Below are positions 53,974 through 63,662 of a stretch of DNA of 64,000 nt, one piece after another. Source of the DNA: Chitinophaga sp. 180180018-3. Its GTDB lineage: Bacteria; Bacteroidota; Bacteroidia; Chitinophagales; Chitinophagaceae. How positions within the stretch are numbered: position 1 is the first letter of the stretch; every line of letters begins with the position of its first letter. Under the pieces are notes generated by a model. That model was given only the letters and a program-made list of their open reading frames with translations, was not told the origin of the DNA and did not search any database. The stretch spans positions 5,022,001-5,086,000 of the forward strand of contig NZ_CP140772.1 in assembly GCF_037893185.1 (NCBI RefSeq), given 5' to 3'. The position numbers were made by a program, and so were the translations under genes.

Positions 53974-56085
53974 ATGACCCGTATGAGCCTATTCTGCCGA
54001 CCCAACACTTACTATTTACAACCATTATTGTTTGTTTCATTTTTTTATTCGTGTACAACTGCTCCGGACGATAATCTGCCGGAACACAAGCGGTACTTTG
54101 ATGCCATTTTCCTGAAAAAAGATACCATCGAACATATCAATGTAGATTCTGCCGTCAACTTCATGGATAGTGCTTACCGGGCTTTCAGGAACCCGGGACC
54201 GGCAGATATGTTCAGAAGATACGACTATCTGCGCTGGTATTACCTGATACCGAAACATGACCTGCAGCTGGCTATGCAGTATGCAGACAGTACCCTTTCT
54301 CTGTTCAGAAACGAAAAATTCCGGCAGCATCATATCCGGGAATATGGCAGTGCCCTGCTGAGTAAAGGCGATGTTTACAGGGATCAGGGGAAATACAGTG
54401 AAGCTTATCTTTTCTATTATCAGGGCTGGCAGGCCATCCAGACTACCGGCGATAGCTGCTCTTATAAAGACTATAGCCGCAGATTGGGGATGATATATTA
54501 CAAGCAGGAGAAATACGTGAAAGCTATCCCGTATTTTGAAAAGAGCTTCGGCGAGGCACAGCACTGCGATCCGGATGTTTTTTTAAATTACTATTTCCAG
54601 CAGGAAATGCTCGATAATATAGGCCTATGTTACGAGTACGAAGGTAATTATGCCTCAGCGCAGCTTTACTACGACAGCGCACTTCGTTTCATCAATGCTA
54701 CAGGAAGTAAATTCAATACCAGCCAGTTCCAGATCTCAAAGAATGAAGCAGCCAAAGCTGTAGTACACAGTAACCTGGGCAACATACTGGCCAAACAGCA
54801 CCTTTTCGACGCTGCTGAAGCCGCCTATAAGGAAGGCATCCGAATCAACCTGAAGGAACAATATGAAATCCGGGATGCACAGAAAACAATGGCCAGGATG
54901 GCACAGCTTTATCTTTCCCAAAACCGGCTCCGGGATGCGGGAAAAATACTCGGTGAAATGAGAAGCTCTATGGACAAAGTGCCAGGACCTGCAGCAGATG
55001 AGCAGGCGCGCAAAGTGCGCTCCGACGAAATTGAATTGCTCTGGCGAAGAATGGAGTGGCAATACCTCGACCAAAGCGGGCAAACAGCAGCGGCATTCAA
55101 CATGTTGAAGTCCTTCAACCAATTGAACGATTCCCTGATCAATCTCAACAACCCGGTACTCCCCGATGCCAGCGACGAGATCGAACATATTTCACGGGAG
55201 TTTCATTTGAGCGGCGTGGAGAAAGACAACGCCCTGAAAACTTCTTACCTGATCATACTGAGTATCCTCTTTATTGGCTTTGTGCTGGTGACATGGATGA
55301 TCTGGCATAACTGGCGGAAATCCCGCAAACATCTTGCAGCCCTGAAGCTGCTTAACCAGCAGGTATTGATGGAGCATGAAAACGTCCGCCAGGGTCTGAA
55401 GGCGCTGGAACAAAGTCAGAAAGACAATTCCAGGATACTGAAAATAGTGGCGCACGACCTGCGCAGCCCTATCGGCGCTATTCAGTCGCTCGCAGAGCTG
55501 ATGCTGGCATCCCGCCAGCTGGCCGACCGGGATGCAGAGTTGATAGACCTCATACGGTCGTCCAGTGCCGATGCACTCATCCTGATCTCCGATCTCATGA
55601 CCCTGGATCGTGGTATTGCTGATGTGGAAAAAGAAACCGTGGAATTGCATACCGTACTCAAAAACTGTGTGGATATACAACAGGTGCTGGCCAATGAAAA
55701 AAAGCAGGAGATCACACTGGAAACAGTTCCCGTAGCGGTTACCGGCTACCGCGAAAAGCTGTGGCGGGTATTCAGCAACGTTATCGGCAATGCTATTAAA
55801 TTCAGCCCGCAGGGATCAGTCATACTAGTGAGGATGAATTGTGAGGAAGCTGTGGTAACAGTGAGTGTGGAAGATCATGGCATCGGCATTCCGGAAAATC
55901 TGCAGTCGAAAGTATACACCCCATCGTCTGCAACCAAGCGTGCCGGTACTGAAGGGGAAGAATCTTTCGGGTTGGGGTTGAGTATTTCCAGACAGATTGT
56001 GGAAGCCCACGGCGGAAAAATATGGTTTGAGTCGACAGAAGGGAAAGGCACTACATTTTTCATCACCTTAAACATAGCAGCCTGA
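53974..56085 (+). CDS. TPR-containing sensor histidine kinase, paralogue of the kinase at 28.0 kb
   Basis: The 703-residue protein has a lipoprotein-like signal (LLFVSFFYSC), an extracytoplasmic TPR-like region (about 30-400), a membrane segment (423-444), His494 in VAHDLRSPIGA and a HATPase_c with EDHGIGIP and ESFGLGL. It lacks a receiver. From the membrane segment on (281 residues) it aligns with the kinase at 28043-30148 with no gaps, and both follow a susD. The start at 53974 was chosen because the frame from 53842 runs through inverted repeat C; 53983 is an alternative. It converges on the PAS hybrid kinase with 8 bases between stops. Confidence 0.9.
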   Translation: MTRMSLFCRPNTYYLQPLLFVSFFYSCTTAPDDNLPEHKRYFDAIFLKKDTIEHINVDSAVNFMDSAYRAFRNPGPADMFRRYDYLRWYYLIPKHDLQLAMQYADSTLSLFRNEKFRQHHIREYGSALLSKGDVYRDQGKYSEAYLFYYQGWQAIQTTGDSCSYKDYSRRLGMIYYKQEKYVKAIPYFEKSFGEAQHCDPDVFLNYYFQQEMLDNIGLCYEYEGNYASAQLYYDSALRFINATGSKFNTSQFQISKNEAAKAVVHSNLGNILAKQHLFDAAEAAYKEGIRINLKEQYEIRDAQKTMARMAQLYLSQNRLRDAGKILGEMRSSMDKVPGPAADEQARKVRSDEIELLWRRMEWQYLDQSGQTAAAFNMLKSFNQLNDSLINLNNPVLPDASDEIEHISREFHLSGVEKDNALKTSYLIILSILFIGFVLVTWMIWHNWRKSRKHLAALKLLNQQVLMEHENVRQGLKALEQSQKDNSRILKIVAHDLRSPIGAIQSLAELMLASRQLADRDAELIDLIRSSSADALILISDLMTLDRGIADVEKETVELHTVLKNCVDIQQVLANEKKQEITLETVPVAVTGYREKLWRVFSNVIGNAIKFSPQGSVILVRMNCEEAVVTVSVEDHGIGIPENLQSKVYTPSSATKRAGTEGEESFGLGLSISRQIVEAHGGKIWFESTEGKGTTFFITLNIAA

Positions 56086-56093
56086 AGATACCT

Positions 56094-58412
56094 TTACTCC
56101 ACGCCTAACCGGATAGCCCTTAGCTGCACCACCCGCTGCAATGTTTGCAGCAGTTCCGCCGGCAACAGCGGTTTATGCAGTATATCAAAGATGTTCATCT
56201 CAGCCAGCCGTATACGCACGTCGTCCATGATATCGGCGGTAAAGATCACGATATGTACATCGGGGTAGTTTTTGCTAACGATCTCGGACAGCTCATATCC
56301 ATCCATTTTCGGCATATGCAGATCGAGCATGGCGAGGTGATAGCGCTTATTTCTAAGCATTTCCAACGCCTCCTGCGCATCCCGGGCGCAATCGGGTTCT
56401 ATACCGAAATACTGCAATTGTTTTCTGGCTACAATAATGTTAATGTTATTGTCTTCCACCAGCAATACACGCATACCGGCAAACCGTTTTTCATGCCCGG
56501 CCACAGGCGATAAACGGCTGGCGGGTGTAACCGGTGCTTTCTGTAAAGGCAGGTTGAAAGTAAGGTTGAAATAAAATTCGGCGCCCTGACCAGGTGAGCT
56601 TTTCACAGCGATGGTGCTGTTGTGCAGCTCTATTAGTTTTTGCGTGATGGAAAGCCCCAATCCTGTTCCGGAATACTCTCTCGTAGTAGCTTTATGGCCT
56701 TGTGTGAACGTTTCGAATACCGTTTCATGCAACTCTTCCGGAATGCCGATACCAGTATCCTTCACGGAGAAATGGATCACCGCCTGGCTGTTTTCAATCG
56801 CCACCAAAGAAATCGCCACCATCACTTCGCCCGATTCCGTGTATTTGATAGCGTTGCTGACGAGGTTATTCAATATCTGACTTAAACGTACCGGATCGCC
56901 CAATACTTTGAGTGGCACTTCACCGGCCACATCGCTTTTGAGCGCAATCCCCTTTGCCGCTGCCTGCGGACGGAACAAACTGAATATATCTTCCGGCAAT
57001 TTAAACAGGTTGATCTCGGCACTGGAGAGTTTCATGTTGCCACTTTCTACCTTATGCAGATCCAATACATCATTTACAAGTTGCAACAGATGTTCGGCAG
57101 AATAAGCCAGATTATTGATATACTCTTCCTGTTGTGGCGTATGATTCTGTTCCAGCAAGGCTGTCAGGCCAATGATACCGTTCAGTGGCGTTCTTATTTC
57201 GTGACTCATCACAGAAAGAAATTCTGTTTTCACCCGGGCTGCTTCTTCCGCAATGTTCTTTGCACGGATCAACGTTAGCTCGTCTTCTTTCTTATCTGTA
57301 ATATCCATGATAGCACCCCGCAATGCTACCACCTCTCCTTCTTTCACCACGGGTTCCCCGATGATACGCACCCATTTCTTTTCATTCTTTCCTGTAGTGG
57401 TTCTCAGTTCCAGGATAAAGGAAGTCTGCTCCCGTACAGTTTTATCCAATATGTTCAATATATATTCGCGATCGCTTTCTTCAAAAAACTCCAGGCTGGT
57501 ACCTATCGCCGGCTCATAATTTTCCGGAAGCCCGTAAATGATATAAGTTTGCCTCGTCCAGAAAACTTCGCCCGTTCGAGGGTTCAGCTCCCAGCCACCG
57601 GTTTTACTGATCGCCTGGCTGATATCGAGCAGTTGCTTACTCAGCAACAACTCTTCCCGGGCTTTTATCAGTGCCAGCTCATTTTGTTTTTTATCAGACA
57701 CGTCCATCAGTGTGCCTCTCAACTTCACTACCCTGCCATCCTCCGTTACAGGTACGCCTATGAGGCGCAGCCATTTTCCGGTTACATGCAGAAACTCATA
57801 ATCGTAAGGAATCTTTTCTTTTATGGCTCTTTCAACACAAGCTTCCAGGGCAGCGGCATATCTTTCATCACAGAAAAAAAGAAGATCCTTATATACCGGC
57901 CGGAAACCGGGAGGAATATCATCTTCCAGTATATGGTGGGTCTGCGGGGTCATGTATATTTCGGTAGTTTCCAGGTCGTATTCCCAACCACCAACGTTGT
58001 TCAGCCGCTGGCTTTCGAGCAACAACCAGGTTTGCCGCTCCGAGCCTCCGGTACGCCCCTGCAGCTGTTCGCCGGTGACATCCTGTATATGACCAATGAG
58101 GCAAAAGGGTTGCCCGTCGATACCCGGACAAGGTCGTACCTGCACCTTCAGGTGACGTATACCAAGGTGAGAATGGCGGATACGCAGGATCTCCTGGCGA
58201 CGGTTCACAATGGATGACACAGCCCGCTGCCGGTCATCTTCCATTATAATACTCATCCATCCGTTCCCCAGGGATTGGCTAACATTGAGCCCCGAGATCC
58301 GCTCCCATTCGCTATTTACGAAAAAGCACTCTCCTTCAAAGGTGTAAAGAATAATGCCCATTGGGGTCAATTGCAGCACCCGCTGAATATATTCTACATT
58401 CCTGGCGTCCAT
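56094..58412 (-). CDS. Triple-PAS hybrid sensor histidine kinase with receiver
   Basis: The 772-residue protein has three PAS/PAC-type domains in the first 380 residues (VEYIQRVLQLTPMGII, WEYDLETTEIYMT, WELNPRTGEVFWT), then HisKA with His404 in MSHEIRTPLNG, HATPase_c (DTGIGIP, GTGLGLS) and a C-terminal receiver (RVLLVEDNNINI, Asp697 in LAMLDLHMPKMDGYE). No membrane segment, so it senses inside the cell. There is no DNA-binding domain; the receiver probably feeds a phosphotransfer protein. It converges on the TPR kinase, 8 bases between the stops. Confidence 0.93.
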   Translation of the reverse strand: MDARNVEYIQRVLQLTPMGIILYTFEGECFFVNSEWERISGLNVSQSLGNGWMSIIMEDDRQRAVSSIVNRRQEILRIRHSHLGIRHLKVQVRPCPGIDGQPFCLIGHIQDVTGEQLQGRTGGSERQTWLLLESQRLNNVGGWEYDLETTEIYMTPQTHHILEDDIPPGFRPVYKDLLFFCDERYAAALEACVERAIKEKIPYDYEFLHVTGKWLRLIGVPVTEDGRVVKLRGTLMDVSDKKQNELALIKAREELLLSKQLLDISQAISKTGGWELNPRTGEVFWTRQTYIIYGLPENYEPAIGTSLEFFEESDREYILNILDKTVREQTSFILELRTTTGKNEKKWVRIIGEPVVKEGEVVALRGAIMDITDKKEDELTLIRAKNIAEEAARVKTEFLSVMSHEIRTPLNGIIGLTALLEQNHTPQQEEYINNLAYSAEHLLQLVNDVLDLHKVESGNMKLSSAEINLFKLPEDIFSLFRPQAAAKGIALKSDVAGEVPLKVLGDPVRLSQILNNLVSNAIKYTESGEVMVAISLVAIENSQAVIHFSVKDTGIGIPEELHETVFETFTQGHKATTREYSGTGLGLSITQKLIELHNSTIAVKSSPGQGAEFYFNLTFNLPLQKAPVTPASRLSPVAGHEKRFAGMRVLLVEDNNINIIVARKQLQYFGIEPDCARDAQEALEMLRNKRYHLAMLDLHMPKMDGYELSEIVSKNYPDVHIVIFTADIMDDVRIRLAEMNIFDILHKPLLPAELLQTLQRVVQLRAIRLGVE

Positions 58413-58796
58413 GCGAAGCGTTAATATTATTAATTGTGTTGTGGTGTTTCGATTATTTCGGTTCCGTTAACGATAGCGCGCTTAGCCTTTCCTGACCTGC
58501 CATTTTTTTGGTTATATGGGGAAGAGAATGGCTAACAGAATGTACTCTTTTACCAGATAGTGCGACAAAAAAGTCTTACCTAAGCTAACGTTTTTTTACA
58601 TAAAAAACAAAGAAGCATGTCAAACTATCCTAAAGAGTATTTCTATACGTTTTCGCCCGGCAGGTATCGCCGAAAGCATCCGCCAAGCCACCATTGCTGG
58701 TACTCGTCCGGAAAGATTAGTTTTTTCATATAATGATCAGTTGTATTCGGTGTCCGCGCAGTGCCGCAATTTTTAAGCCAGAAGGGGATAAAAAGA
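58413..58796. other. Gene-less region
   Basis: About 380 bases between the PAS hybrid kinase start and the terminator of the PaiB-like gene. It has no credible gene and no clear TAnnTTTG box. The kinase promoter is expected at its left end. Confidence 0.5.
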
Positions 58797-58822
58797 AAAA
58801 GCACAGCCTCGGCTGTGCTTTT
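58797..58822 (-). terminator. Rho-independent terminator of the PaiB-like gene
   Basis: A 12-bp stem AAAAGCACAGCC / GGCTGTGCTTTT with a 2-base loop lies 25 bases after the stop of the minus-strand gene and is followed on that strand by a T-rich tract (TTTTTCTTTTTATC). Confidence 0.85.
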
Positions 58823-58846
58823 CTCTATGTATCAACTATTCCGCTG

Positions 58847-59464
58847 CTACTCTCGTGGGATCTCCCGTTGCATGTACTCAGCGGTAACAACAGCGTTAGT
58901 ATCTTCGCTGGCCGATAGTTCGCGGATAATACTTTTTTGTTCCTGTACTGTTTTGTTCTGGCTGAGTTTTTTCTTCGCCTGCAAATCATCTACTACTATT
59001 TCGAAGGCCACAAGACCATTCATCATCTTCTGCCGGAAGCTGTCCGGTAATCCGCTCCATTGCTGGAGATATCCTGCTTCATAAGTCAGGATAGTATCTT
59101 CCAGTACTTTCATCACAGCAGCAGGATCTGTAATAAGAGTTGCCTGCCCGTAAGCATGCACCGCTACATAGTTCCAGGTAGGTACCTGTAACTGGTTCTC
59201 ATAATGCCTCGGGGAAACGTAAGCGTGTGGCTCATTGAAGATAACGAGGCTACGGCCCTTTTCTATTTCCTGCCATTGATCATTTGCTTTGGCGAAATGA
59301 GCCGTCAGCACCACCTGCCCGTCCCGCTCAGTTACCTGAAAAGGCAGATGTGTGGCCACCGGTACGCCGGCTGCGTTATTGACAATAGTAGCAAAGCTGA
59401 ACCGTGTCATAAAAGCGATGATCTCGGCCTTGTCGGTCATTTGATTTATCGTGGGTATGAACAT
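58847..59464 (-). CDS. FMN-binding negative regulator, PaiB family
   Basis: The 205-residue protein has the PaiB fold: MFIPTINQMTDKAEIIAFMTRFSFATIVNN at the start (given in parts: TDKAEIIAFMTRFSF), THLPFQV, LVIFNEPHAYVSPRHY, PTWNYVAVHAYG and a late LVAFEIVVDDLQAKKKLSQN. These match the split-barrel, FMN-binding PaiB proteins, first described in Bacillus as regulators of sporulation and protease genes, but their direct role remains unclear. It is divergent from a MocR-type regulator with an 86-base gap containing an inverted repeat; it is the most likely target of MocR. Confidence 0.9.
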   Translation of the reverse strand: MFIPTINQMTDKAEIIAFMTRFSFATIVNNAAGVPVATHLPFQVTERDGQVVLTAHFAKANDQWQEIEKGRSLVIFNEPHAYVSPRHYENQLQVPTWNYVAVHAYGQATLITDPAAVMKVLEDTILTYEAGYLQQWSGLPDSFRQKMMNGLVAFEIVVDDLQAKKKLSQNKTVQEQKSIIRELSASEDTNAVVTAEYMQREIPRE

Positions 59465-59514
59465 CTTCTCAATTTTTAAACCTGGTTATTTACAATGCAA
59501 AATTTCAATTAACT

Positions 59515-59534
59515 TGGATGATCCCGGTCATCCA
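59515..59534. promoter_or_regulatory. Inverted repeat, candidate MocR operator
   Basis: TGGATGA (59515-59521) and TCATCCA (59528-59534) are perfect 7-bp arms around the spacer TCCCGG. The site lies 16 bases before the MocR start and within the divergent intergenic region, where it could regulate both genes. Confidence 0.6.
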
Positions 59535-59550
59535 GTTTTAATTCAATTAC

Positions 59551-61005
59551 ATGGTCCAGTCATTACGCCCCTGGAAAACAATTATACAGCTCGATTTTAA
59601 CGCTGTTCAGGCGGTATACTTACAGATAGCAGAAGGTATTGTACGGGAGATAAAAACCGGCCGGTTGAAGCCGGGCGCGGCCTTGCCAGGTACCCGGTTG
59701 CTGGCAGACGACCTGCAGGTGAACAGGAAAACGGTGATACTGGCCTATGAGCACCTGATCCTGGAAGGCTGGCTGGAGGCAGTTGCCCAGAAGGGCACAT
59801 TTGTACCGCGGTCGCTGCCCGATTTCACCCGCCCTGTTGCCACCGGCGAGCCATTCAGTTTCCGGCATCCCCGCATTACTATCGATTCGCCGCATCCTCC
59901 CAACACCATTGTATTTGACACCGGCCTGCCGGATGTGCGGCTTACTCCCGTACGCGATCTGGCCAAAGCCTACAAACGAATACTGGAACAAAAAGCCCGC
60001 TGGCGGCTGTTGGGTTACGGATTTTCCCAGGGTGCTCCCGCCCTGCGACAGGCCATTGCCACCATGCTCAATCATCAGCGGGGCATGAGTGTGGGCCCGG
60101 ATGAGCTGTGCATTACCCGGGGCAGCCAGATGGCATTGTACCTGGCGGCCCACTCCCTGCTTGGCGCCGGCGACCTGGTGCTCATGGAGATGCCAGGCTA
60201 CCTGCCTACCTGGGAAGCCCTTGAATCGACCGGTGCACAGATCCTGCCCATTCCTGTAGACGATAAGGGCCTCGTTACCACCGAACTGGAAAAACACTGC
60301 CAGACCGGCCGCGTAAAAGCAATATACGTTACGCCTCATCACCAGTTTCCGACCACGGTAAGTATGAAAATGGAACGACGCCTGCACCTGATCAGCCTTT
60401 CCAACAAATATGGTTTTGCGATCCTGGAAGATGATTATGACCATGAATATCATTTCGAGGGAAAGAGCCTGATGCCCCTGGCCAGCCAGCAGCATGCCAT
60501 GAACGTGATTTACATCGGCTCCCTCAGCAAAGTGATAGCACCGGCTATGCGGATCGGCTATATAGCCGGACCGGCGTCCTTTATTGCCGCACTCACTAAA
60601 ATGAGGAGTATCATCGACATGCAGGGCGATCCTACCATGGAACAGGCTATTGCAGAACTGATGGACAGTGGCGCCATTGCGCGGCATTCCCGGAAAGCCA
60701 GTGCAGTGTATGCACAGCGGCGCCAGCTGATGGAACAGCTGCTGCAGGAACATCTTGGTAAATATATCAGCTATCAGAAACCCGACGGTGGACTGGGCTA
60801 CTGGGTGAAGTTTCATCCGGAGATAGATGTAATGATACTGACGGCTAACCTGCGTAAAAAAGGAATCGCTGTTTTTTCGCCGGAGAACATGTACTATACA
60901 GGGAAAGCTCCTAACGCGCTGCGGCTGGGCTTTTCCTCCCTGAATGAAGAGGAATTGAAAGACGGTATAGAAAAAATAGCGAAAACAGTAAAGGCGCTAC
61001 GCTGA
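59551..61005 (+). CDS. MocR-type regulator (GntR HTH + PLP aminotransferase domain)
   Basis: The 484-residue protein has an N-terminal GntR winged HTH (about 15-85, LAGALPGTRLLADDLQVNRK in the middle, with the conserved YLQIAEGI start) and a fold-type I aminotransferase domain with PLP-binding Lys327 in YIGSLSKVIAPAMRIGYI, LEDDYDHEY (292-300) and PHHQFPTT. Regulators of this class often bind PLP as an effector (PdxR, GabR). Its divergent neighbour is PaiB-like, so it may control that gene and itself. It ends directly at the stop of the response-regulator gene on the other strand, with no gap. Confidence 0.93.
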   Translation: MVQSLRPWKTIIQLDFNAVQAVYLQIAEGIVREIKTGRLKPGAALPGTRLLADDLQVNRKTVILAYEHLILEGWLEAVAQKGTFVPRSLPDFTRPVATGEPFSFRHPRITIDSPHPPNTIVFDTGLPDVRLTPVRDLAKAYKRILEQKARWRLLGYGFSQGAPALRQAIATMLNHQRGMSVGPDELCITRGSQMALYLAAHSLLGAGDLVLMEMPGYLPTWEALESTGAQILPIPVDDKGLVTTELEKHCQTGRVKAIYVTPHHQFPTTVSMKMERRLHLISLSNKYGFAILEDDYDHEYHFEGKSLMPLASQQHAMNVIYIGSLSKVIAPAMRIGYIAGPASFIAALTKMRSIIDMQGDPTMEQAIAELMDSGAIARHSRKASAVYAQRRQLMEQLLQEHLGKYISYQKPDGGLGYWVKFHPEIDVMILTANLRKKGIAVFSPENMYYTGKAPNALRLGFSSLNEEELKDGIEKIAKTVKALR

Positions 61006-61638
61006 TCAGAACCCCCATTCGGCGGCCTTTCTCACCAGTCCGGCAGCATTGCCTGCCTTGAACTTCTGCATCAGGTTTTTCCGGTGACTCTCTACTGTCA
61101 ACGGACTGATAAATAATTTCGCAGCAATCTGCGGTGAGGTCAACCCTTCTGCAATCAGCTGCAGTACCTGCTTCTCCCTGGCCGTCAATACCGGCTTTTC
61201 AACAGCATTAAACGCGTCTTGTTTTGTCAGTAGCTCCTGCGCTTCCCGGCTCAGGTAAATGCCGCCTCCGGCCACTATTTCAATCGCCTTTACCATCTCC
61301 GCAATGGGCACGCTTTTCAGCAGGTAACCCGACGCACCGTTATGCAGCATACGTAATACAATACTACGCTCACTGAAATTACTCAGGCCCAGTATTTTCA
61401 GGGCCGGATTCAGTTTCCTCGCTTCGAGGCATATTTCGATACCACTCATATCCGGCAGGTTCACATCCAGCAACAGTACATCCGCAGCAATGGTATTTAC
61501 CTGTTCCAGTATATCCTTCCCCGTTGCAGCCACACCCCGGATGATGATATCCCCGCTTTGCCCAAGCAGGGTGGTTAGTCCTTCCGTTACCAACGGATGA
61601 TCGTCGCCTATCAGCAGATTGATTTTCTGATCACTCAT
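61006..61638 (-). CDS. NarL/FixJ family response regulator
   Basis: The 210-residue protein has a receiver domain (IGDDHPLV near 11-18, phospho-acceptor Asp58 in LLLDVNLPDM) and a LuxR-type HTH (LTAREKQVLQLIAEGLTSPQ, IAAKLFISPLTVESHRKNL, about 145-200). Its start overlaps the histidine kinase stop by 4 bases (ATGA), so the two are a translationally coupled pair. A 18-bp palindrome in the divergent upstream region is a likely binding site. Confidence 0.95.
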   Translation of the reverse strand: MSDQKINLLIGDDHPLVTEGLTTLLGQSGDIIIRGVAATGKDILEQVNTIAADVLLLDVNLPDMSGIEICLEARKLNPALKILGLSNFSERSIVLRMLHNGASGYLLKSVPIAEMVKAIEIVAGGGIYLSREAQELLTKQDAFNAVEKPVLTAREKQVLQLIAEGLTSPQIAAKLFISPLTVESHRKNLMQKFKAGNAAGLVRKAAEWGF

Positions 61639-63602
61639 GGCAGTTTACATTCTATATTGATGATGGTGCCTGCACCCGGCGCCGATTGTATATCCAGCAC
61701 ACCGTTCAGATGACTTACACGGGCCTTTATGTTTTCCATTCCGCTTCCGCCCTGTGTACCGGCCGGATCAAATCCTTTTCCATCGTCTTCCACTGTAATA
61801 TAAATGATATTATCCTGTTGGGAGCATTGTACCAGTATCCGCGTAGCTGCTGCATGCCTGACAGCGTTGGTAACACTTTCCTGTACGATCCGGTAAAGCA
61901 TCAGCTGCACGGGATAAGGAATATCATTGCTGAGATCCAGTACCTGAAGAATGATATTGATACCGGCTTCTTTCAGGGTATGGGCATCGTCTTTCAGGGC
62001 ATCAGCCAATCCGAAGCGCGACAGCGACACCGGTGTAAGATCGCGGGCTATCTGCCGCAGCTCCATCATAGAGGTTTCCAGCTGATGGCTCAGTTTCTCT
62101 TTTATCCCCGAGGCATTCTCAGGAAGCTTGGTAAGGTTCAATTGTAACGCCGATAGCCGCCCTCCCAGCCCATCGTGCAATTCCCGGGCAAGCCGGCTGC
62201 GCTCCTGTTCCTGCCCGTTGAGCATAGCTGCGTAATTGTTGATCGTTTGTTCATGCTTTACTTTTTCCAGCTCCCGTTCCAACAGTTGCTGACGCTGCCG
62301 GCTAATGCGCTGCCGGTTACGCAGCAACAGGAAAAGCAGGAACAATACCACGATTACTACCAACAACGCAAACAGATAAATCATTTGCCGGAAATATCCC
62401 TGCTGCAATGCCAGCTGCTGCGTGCTGTTCTGATTTTTCAACTCCAGTATACGCCGTTCATTTTCGCTGGCCTGGTACTGCTGTTCCAGCTCGTTGATGC
62501 GGACTTTTATCTGACGTTGATCGAGGCTGTCTTTCAACTCCGTATAGGCTTTCAGGTAAGTAAACGACTCTTTCAGGCGCCCGGCCTTTTCATGAAGCTG
62601 GTAGAGGTCTTTCAGGGACGACAAATGATAATACGCGGACCCGTCTTCCGCTGCCAGCTTATAAATTTCACGAGCCTGACCAATAGCAGCAGCATACTTC
62701 CCCTGTGCTTCATAAATCTTCAGCCGCGCTGTCAGCAGGTTGTAGTGATTATTTTTATCCTTCCAGATAGTAATAACAGAATCGGCCTGTTCGCAGCGCT
62801 GTTCTGCTACTTTGAAATGGCCGTTCCTGCTTTCGTACATGGCATCATACAGGTACCACGGTCCCCATAAGCTGCTGGCGCCTGCAGCATCCAGCGCTGT
62901 GCGGGCCTGTGCCAGGTACTGGCCGGCCTGAGGCACACTATCCATCTGCAACAACAGGGTAGCTGCCGTGATATAAGCGTTGGCCTTATTCTCCGGCTGG
63001 CCTTTGATGCGGACCATTGCTATATTCTTCAGCAAATAAGGATACGCTTTTTGTGGCTGGCCGGCATTAATAAATTTGGAAGCAATATTGAACATGCTAA
63101 CGGACAGTGAAAGCGTGTCGTTGAGTTTTTCAAAAATGGGGATAACAGATAGTAACATTTCCAGTTCCCGGTCGGGGTTTCCTTTTCTTCCGATCACCGC
63201 GGAAAGGTTCCCGGTGGCAATGGCATAGAGGTGCATGGCCGGAGCGCTGGTATCCGGCTGCATAAGGCGGCGTACTTCGTTATAGGCCGCTTCCGATTTA
63301 TCAAGTTTATTGGTACGCGCATAAATCTTTCCGAGTACAAAAAGGGATTTTGCACGGCCGTAATGGTAGTGCTGCTCCTGCATGAGCTGTTCCGACTGCA
63401 GCGCATGGAAAAGGGCACTGTCGGGCTGATTACTTTTGAGATACAGCTCGGCCACTTCATACATCAGTCGCGCCCTGGTAGTATCAGGAGCCTTCCTGGC
63501 AGCCAGTTCCAACGTACTATCCAATTGTCGCCGGGATGCCTGTTGCGCGCTGATGATGTTCCAGGTTGTGAGGAACATCATGCAAAGTAGCCATGTTTTC
63601 AT
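61635..63602 (-). CDS. TPR sensor histidine kinase (HisKA_3 type)
   Basis: The 655-residue protein has a signal peptide (cleavage near ISAQ, residue 19), an extracytoplasmic TPR region (about 25-400), one membrane segment (407-427), a coiled linker, HisKA_3 with His476 in LARELHDGLGG and a HATPase_c domain (VQESVTNAVRHAA, VEDDGKGFDP). This is the NarX/LiaS-type kinase paired with NarL-type regulators; its partner is the overlapping gene. It has the same TPR/membrane-span plan as the other two TPR kinases, but a different kinase core. What is sensed is not known. Confidence 0.95.
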   Translation of the reverse strand: MKTWLLCMMFLTTWNIISAQQASRRQLDSTLELAARKAPDTTRARLMYEVAELYLKSNQPDSALFHALQSEQLMQEQHYHYGRAKSLFVLGKIYARTNKLDKSEAAYNEVRRLMQPDTSAPAMHLYAIATGNLSAVIGRKGNPDRELEMLLSVIPIFEKLNDTLSLSVSMFNIASKFINAGQPQKAYPYLLKNIAMVRIKGQPENKANAYITAATLLLQMDSVPQAGQYLAQARTALDAAGASSLWGPWYLYDAMYESRNGHFKVAEQRCEQADSVITIWKDKNNHYNLLTARLKIYEAQGKYAAAIGQAREIYKLAAEDGSAYYHLSSLKDLYQLHEKAGRLKESFTYLKAYTELKDSLDQRQIKVRINELEQQYQASENERRILELKNQNSTQQLALQQGYFRQMIYLFALLVVIVVLFLLFLLLRNRQRISRQRQQLLERELEKVKHEQTINNYAAMLNGQEQERSRLARELHDGLGGRLSALQLNLTKLPENASGIKEKLSHQLETSMMELRQIARDLTPVSLSRFGLADALKDDAHTLKEAGINIILQVLDLSNDIPYPVQLMLYRIVQESVTNAVRHAAATRILVQCSQQDNIIYITVEDDGKGFDPAGTQGGSGMENIKARVSHLNGVLDIQSAPGAGTIINIECKLP

Positions 63603-63662
63603 ACCTGAATTTGCAGAATTTCTTTCAATTCCGCTTGTTCATTTTATGAAATACACCCAACC

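Noticed and set aside
59620..60816. Long open frame of 398 codons antisense to the MocR-type gene
   Set aside because: It lies wholly opposite a gene with clear GntR and aminotransferase motifs, shows no domain or signal, and such antisense frames are common in GC-rich codon usage.
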